Both the position numbers and the translations under genes were made by a program. From Haplomitrium mnioides (Eukaryota > Marchantiophyta > Haplomitriopsida > Calobryales), in assembly GCA_049999725.1 (NCBI GenBank), contig JBNGIS010020039.1:1-20868 (forward strand): DNA of 20,868 nt, read 5' to 3'. The notes under the pieces were generated by a model. That model was not told where the DNA came from. It worked only from the letters and a program-made list of their open reading frames with translations, and made no database searches. This document shows, piece by piece, positions 18,161 through 20,868 of this stretch. The first letter of the stretch is position 1. Each line of letters starts with the position of its first letter.

Positions 18161-18870
18161 TTAAGAAATTTTCCCTTTCACTTGAACCTCAAATTTTGTT
18201 CCATTTTTGTAGTTTGCTTCCTTCAATTCTTCTTCAACAAAAAAGAAGTATCTCTTCAATTTTTGCTTTGACGTTTCTTCAACACCAACATCATAATGTC
18301 TTTCTCGACTCTTATCCTTGTTTTCTTTGATTTGTCCTCAACCACGAATAGAAACCTTGTGATTTGCCGCTGCAATTTCTTCATCAGTGAACTCAAATCA
18401 AATGGTAGAGCTCTATGAAATTGGCTTTGATTCTTAAGAGGCAACTTGCAATCGAGTTGTCTTCCCCCTCCAATTTGTCTTTGATCAAGGAAAAATATGA
18501 ACTTTTTTTATTTCTGCCTCAAAGAGCCCCTCAAATTTTACCTTGATTTTGTTGCTTCCCCAACAAGCTTGCTGTCCTCTTTGAATTCTAGAAATTCTAG
18601 AAGTTCTTCAGCAATTTCCTCTTCATCAGATTGGAGCCTCCTTTGATTCGAATCAAGGACTCCTTCAATTCTATTGTCCTTTTGTTCTTTAGCAACCAAT
18701 TTTCCTTTAGCAAGCGCCAACAACCTTATGCCAAGTCGATTCAACAAACAATTTGTTGTCGATTCTACAATCTGCAACCTCTTTGATAGACGTTTGTTTT
18801 CTTTTTCTTTCTCTTCCTCAATTTTTGTGTGCCGCAGTGTTACGCTTGTTCTTGAACCTAATCTGATTCC
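18161..18870 (-). CDS. leader open frame(s) upstream of gag
   Basis: From the PBS itself (18870) to TAA/TAG-free end at 18538 one frame stays open for about 110 codons: TSVTLRHTKIEEEKEKENKR, LSKRLQIVESTTNCLLNRLG, LALAKGKLVAKEQKD, SDEEEIAEELLEFLEFKEDS. A second frame at about 18540-18161, with a few stops, reads FTDEEIAAANHKVSIRG, ENKDKSRERHYDVGV, KRYFFFVEEELKEANYK, GTKFEVQVKGKIS. An ATG lies at 18775-18777. Both are Lys/Glu-rich and look coding. The copia leader is normally 0.1-0.4 kb and non-coding, here it is about 1.28 kb. This may be an extra upstream ORF or captured sequence. Function unknown. Confidence 0.45.
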
Positions 18871-18871
18871 A
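18861..18871 (-). promoter_or_regulatory. primer binding site, initiator Met-tRNA type
   Basis: Minus-strand TGGAATCAGAT directly follows the terminal CA of the 5' LTR. It differs at one base in the first ten from the common plant copia PBS TGGTATCAGA, which pairs with the 3' end of initiator Met-tRNA and starts minus-strand synthesis. Confidence 0.85.
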
Positions 18872-19099
18872 TGTCAAAACACAATGCTCTCAAATCACAT
18901 AATCACAAACACCAAAAGATGGAGAAAATGTTGTATATTCACAAATGGCACAAATGGCCTCAATATTACATAATGGAAGGAGTGCCTATGCGCAACTCTA
19001 GATCAGCCTCCATATAACCTAGCTCAACTAACCCTAATTGAGAGTAGGAGGGTTACCAAATCAGCCTCACAACATATCTAAGCTCGTTAATTCAATACA
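18872..19099 (-). repeat. 5' LTR, 228 bp
   Basis: Minus strand: starts TGTATTGAATTAACGAGC, ends ATTGTGTTTTGACA, with TGT/ACA inverted ends. Same length as the 3' LTR and alignable over its whole length. The right border is set by the 3' LTR match and the left border by the PBS. Confidence 0.93.
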
Positions 19100-19104
19100 C
19101 TGTT

Positions 19105-19775
19105 GGAAAATTTTCCTCCATTTTGCACAAAACCAATGTGTAGGCTCCATTTATTAGAGTTGGGCTTATTCAAGTTAGTTTGAGTTGTAGGAGCTATAGG
19201 CGGAGTCTCAAGAGGTCGAGTTTTAGCATTTTTAATAGGAGGTTCTGATGCTTCTCAACAAGCAACATGTATTTTATTAACTCATAGTATTTAGTAAATG
19301 TCATATTCATGTATTGTGTAGAAAGGATGTTTGTAAGATGAAATTTGGATAAAGTCTTTCCAATTCGTTCATCGTCATCAACAAGCTGCTGACAAAGAGC
19401 TAGTTAGGATAAGATTCTTAGCAGCTCACTATTATACTTTGCAACTGATATAAAGTCTTGAACTCTAAGGTTTACCCATACATATTTGGCTTTAGGCAAA
19501 TGGATGGTCCCAATGTGATCAAATATGTCCTTGAGATTCTCCCATTGGCCTCTAGAATTGCTCTCATTCAGATATTGAATTTTCATATGGTCATTTAGAA
19601 AATGCTGTAAGACAACCAATGCTTATGCATTTTGTTGTAGGGTTGCCTTTGGATTAGTTAGAATTGTGTCCTTTAGCTCTTTAAAGACTAGATGAGCTTC
19701 AACATCAAGTCATTAGGTGAGAGTGTTCTCTCCATCTATGGTCAGAGCTTTAAAGCTCAACTTCTCCATAGTGAT
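19105..19775 (-). pseudogene. copia gag N-terminus of a second element (UBN2-type)
   Basis: ATG at 19773-19775: MEKLSFKALTIDGENTLT, two stops where relatives have Trp and Ala/Cys, LDVEAHLVFKELKDTI, ALVVLQHFLNDHMKIQYLNE, then QWENLKDIFDHIGTIHLPKA, WVNLRVQDFISVAKYNSELL and VDDDERIGKTLSKFH. This is the plant copia gag family with 'LWxNLKERYDHQK' and 'LPxARYEWMxLRLQDFKSV'. It belongs to a different lineage from the gag at 17583. Coding similarity runs on toward 19105 and then meets the 5' LTR of the complete element, consistent with insertion into this gag. Confidence 0.88.
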
Positions 19776-20868
19776 GTGTATGAAATAGCTGAAAGTATTT
19801 CTAGACTGAATCCTATTGTATATTAGATTCCAATTTGAATTCATATTCAATCAACTAAAACATGTAAATAGAAAATATGCGTTGTTTTCTTCAGTAAAAT
19901 TTATCAAGGATTTGTAGAGTTCAAAATATTTCCAATTTGATTCAGCTAAAAATCTATTGTGAGAATCTTCAATGGTTGACATTTCTGAATCATCACTTGT
20001 TTCACTTCAACTTGTGTATGTCTTCTCAACAAAGCTCAGTTCTTCAATATGCTTGTAGAATTCAGTTGAAATTCTAACAATATAATTATTCAAATTTCAA
20101 ATTATTGATTGATTATCAATTATTTGTTTTCTTCTTCAATTCTCATTGAGAATTCAAGTTTGGTATGTTGCTTCACTTTCTCATATGGTTTATTTGTATT
20201 TTTCTTTTCAAGTATAGTGATTTTTCTTCTTCAATTTCAAATTGTTGATGTGTGTTCTCTTAAGAGAGGAAGAATTGTCAACAATACTGCCATTGGTGCT
20301 CTCTTGTAGATGTTTGATGAATGAGCTTTTATTGCTCATTTGTTTACGTGAACATATGGGTCCAATATGTACTTTTAGGTTTTTTTGTTCATGCTTCAGC
20401 AGGTCGAGCAGTTTCCTTTGCTTTGTATAGTGTGCTTTGCTAAGTTATGGGTGGTGATTTGCTAGTAGCTCCTTCTTTAACTTTCCTTTACTTTTGCTAA
20501 GAGAAAACATTTGGAACTTTGACAAATATCTGTAATAGGCAATTTAGTGAAAATTTTACTTTTGCAAATCTTGCAATATGTGTTCACTGATCTGCATTTT
20601 TGACAAGTTTCTTCAATACTTTCTTTATAAAAAGTTTCTACAAATAGATCAATTGAATTTCATTCTTTATGAGCAAGTTACTTTGTTTGAAGGCAATTTT
20701 GGTGAGTGAGGTCCTTGCTTATTAACTACATGTATGGGTTTTCTCAAAGAAGTTTATTTGTTTTCATATATTTCTTTCTTGTATTGAGTGCTACTTCAAT
20801 GTTTGTTTAATCAAGTTGATCTTCTTCAATTATTTTTTTGAAATCTTAAATATCTTTGAATACAATTC
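19776..20868. other. no gene recognised; possible leader/LTR side of the second copia element
   Basis: AT-rich with many TTCTTCAATT-type motifs and only short chance frames (20109-20309, 20242-20430). It lies upstream of the minus-strand gag at 19775, so the leader, PBS and 5' LTR of that element would be expected here, but I find no TGGTATCAGA-like PBS or TG...CA pair that I trust. Confidence 0.45.

Larger units (their letters stand above)
13267..19099 (-). mobile_element. complete Ty1/copia retrotransposon, decayed
   Basis: 5,833 bp between two 228-bp LTRs in direct orientation. From high to low: 5' LTR, PBS, long leader, gag, protease, integrase, RT, RNase H, PPT, 3' LTR, the canonical copia order. 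By eye the LTRs differ at about 45-50 of 228 positions, so the insertion is old. The flanking 5 bp (CTCCT at 13262-13266, CTGTT at 19100-19104) match at 3 of 5, so the target duplication is decayed or unproven. The coding part carries stops and frameshifts throughout. It appears to interrupt a gag of another copia element (19105-19775). Confidence 0.92.

Noticed and set aside
13262-19104. Clean 5-bp target duplication for the complete copia element
   Set aside because: CTCCT and CTGTT agree at only three of five positions, so I do not call it.

Overview
The window looks like nuclear DNA from a seed plant with a large, repeat-rich genome; gymnosperm is my guess but is not proven. Every recognisable coding stretch except two belongs to LTR retrotransposons, mainly Ty1/copia on both strands, and all are broken by stops, frameshifts or deletions. 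I see no intact host gene, rRNA, tRNA or CRISPR. Two runs of exactly 100 N (1530-1629, 8360-8459) are scaffold gaps.

Layout. 1-1446: 3' end of a plus-strand copia element (reverse transcriptase, RNase H, polypurine tract, 146-bp LTR ending TGTTAT...ATAACA). 1447-1690: AT-rich simple repeat holding the first gap. 1753-2031: GC-richer open frame of unknown identity with an in-frame 45-bp duplication. 2075-4738: minus-strand copia remains, namely a stray gag piece and an internally deleted element (gag, mutated zinc knuckle, RT ends, RNase H). 5029-5746 and 8851-10772: two halves of one long decayed plus-strand reading frame that I cannot assign; its C-terminal half is Lys/Glu/Gln-rich and probably coiled-coil. 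They are split by a 3.1-kb GC-rich block (5747-8845) that I read as a solo LTR: it starts TGTCA, ends TGACA, is flanked by ACCAA on both sides, and the host reading frame resumes in phase when it is removed. Inside it are a 33/47-bp tandem array, a 270-bp tandem duplication and a weaker duplication.

10773-11960: nothing recognised. 11960-12430: minus-strand copia protease/pre-integrase fragment. 12687-13110: plus-strand remnant of a PHD-finger-like protein, the only likely host-gene piece. 13267-19099: a structurally complete minus-strand copia element with two 228-bp LTRs about 80% identical by eye, PBS, unusually long (~1.28 kb) leader with coding-like frames, gag, protease, integrase, RT with intact YVDD, RNase H and PPT. 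It appears to have inserted into the gag of another minus-strand copia element, whose gag N-terminus remains at 19105-19775. 19776-20868: AT-rich, nothing recognised.

The window is therefore a stack of nested insertions. Many premature stops fall where Gln (CAG/CAA) would fit, as expected from long-term C-to-T decay of methylated, silenced DNA. The most novel items are the unassigned coiled-coil reading frame, the solo LTR with its palindrome-loss array, and the coding-like leader of the complete copia element.
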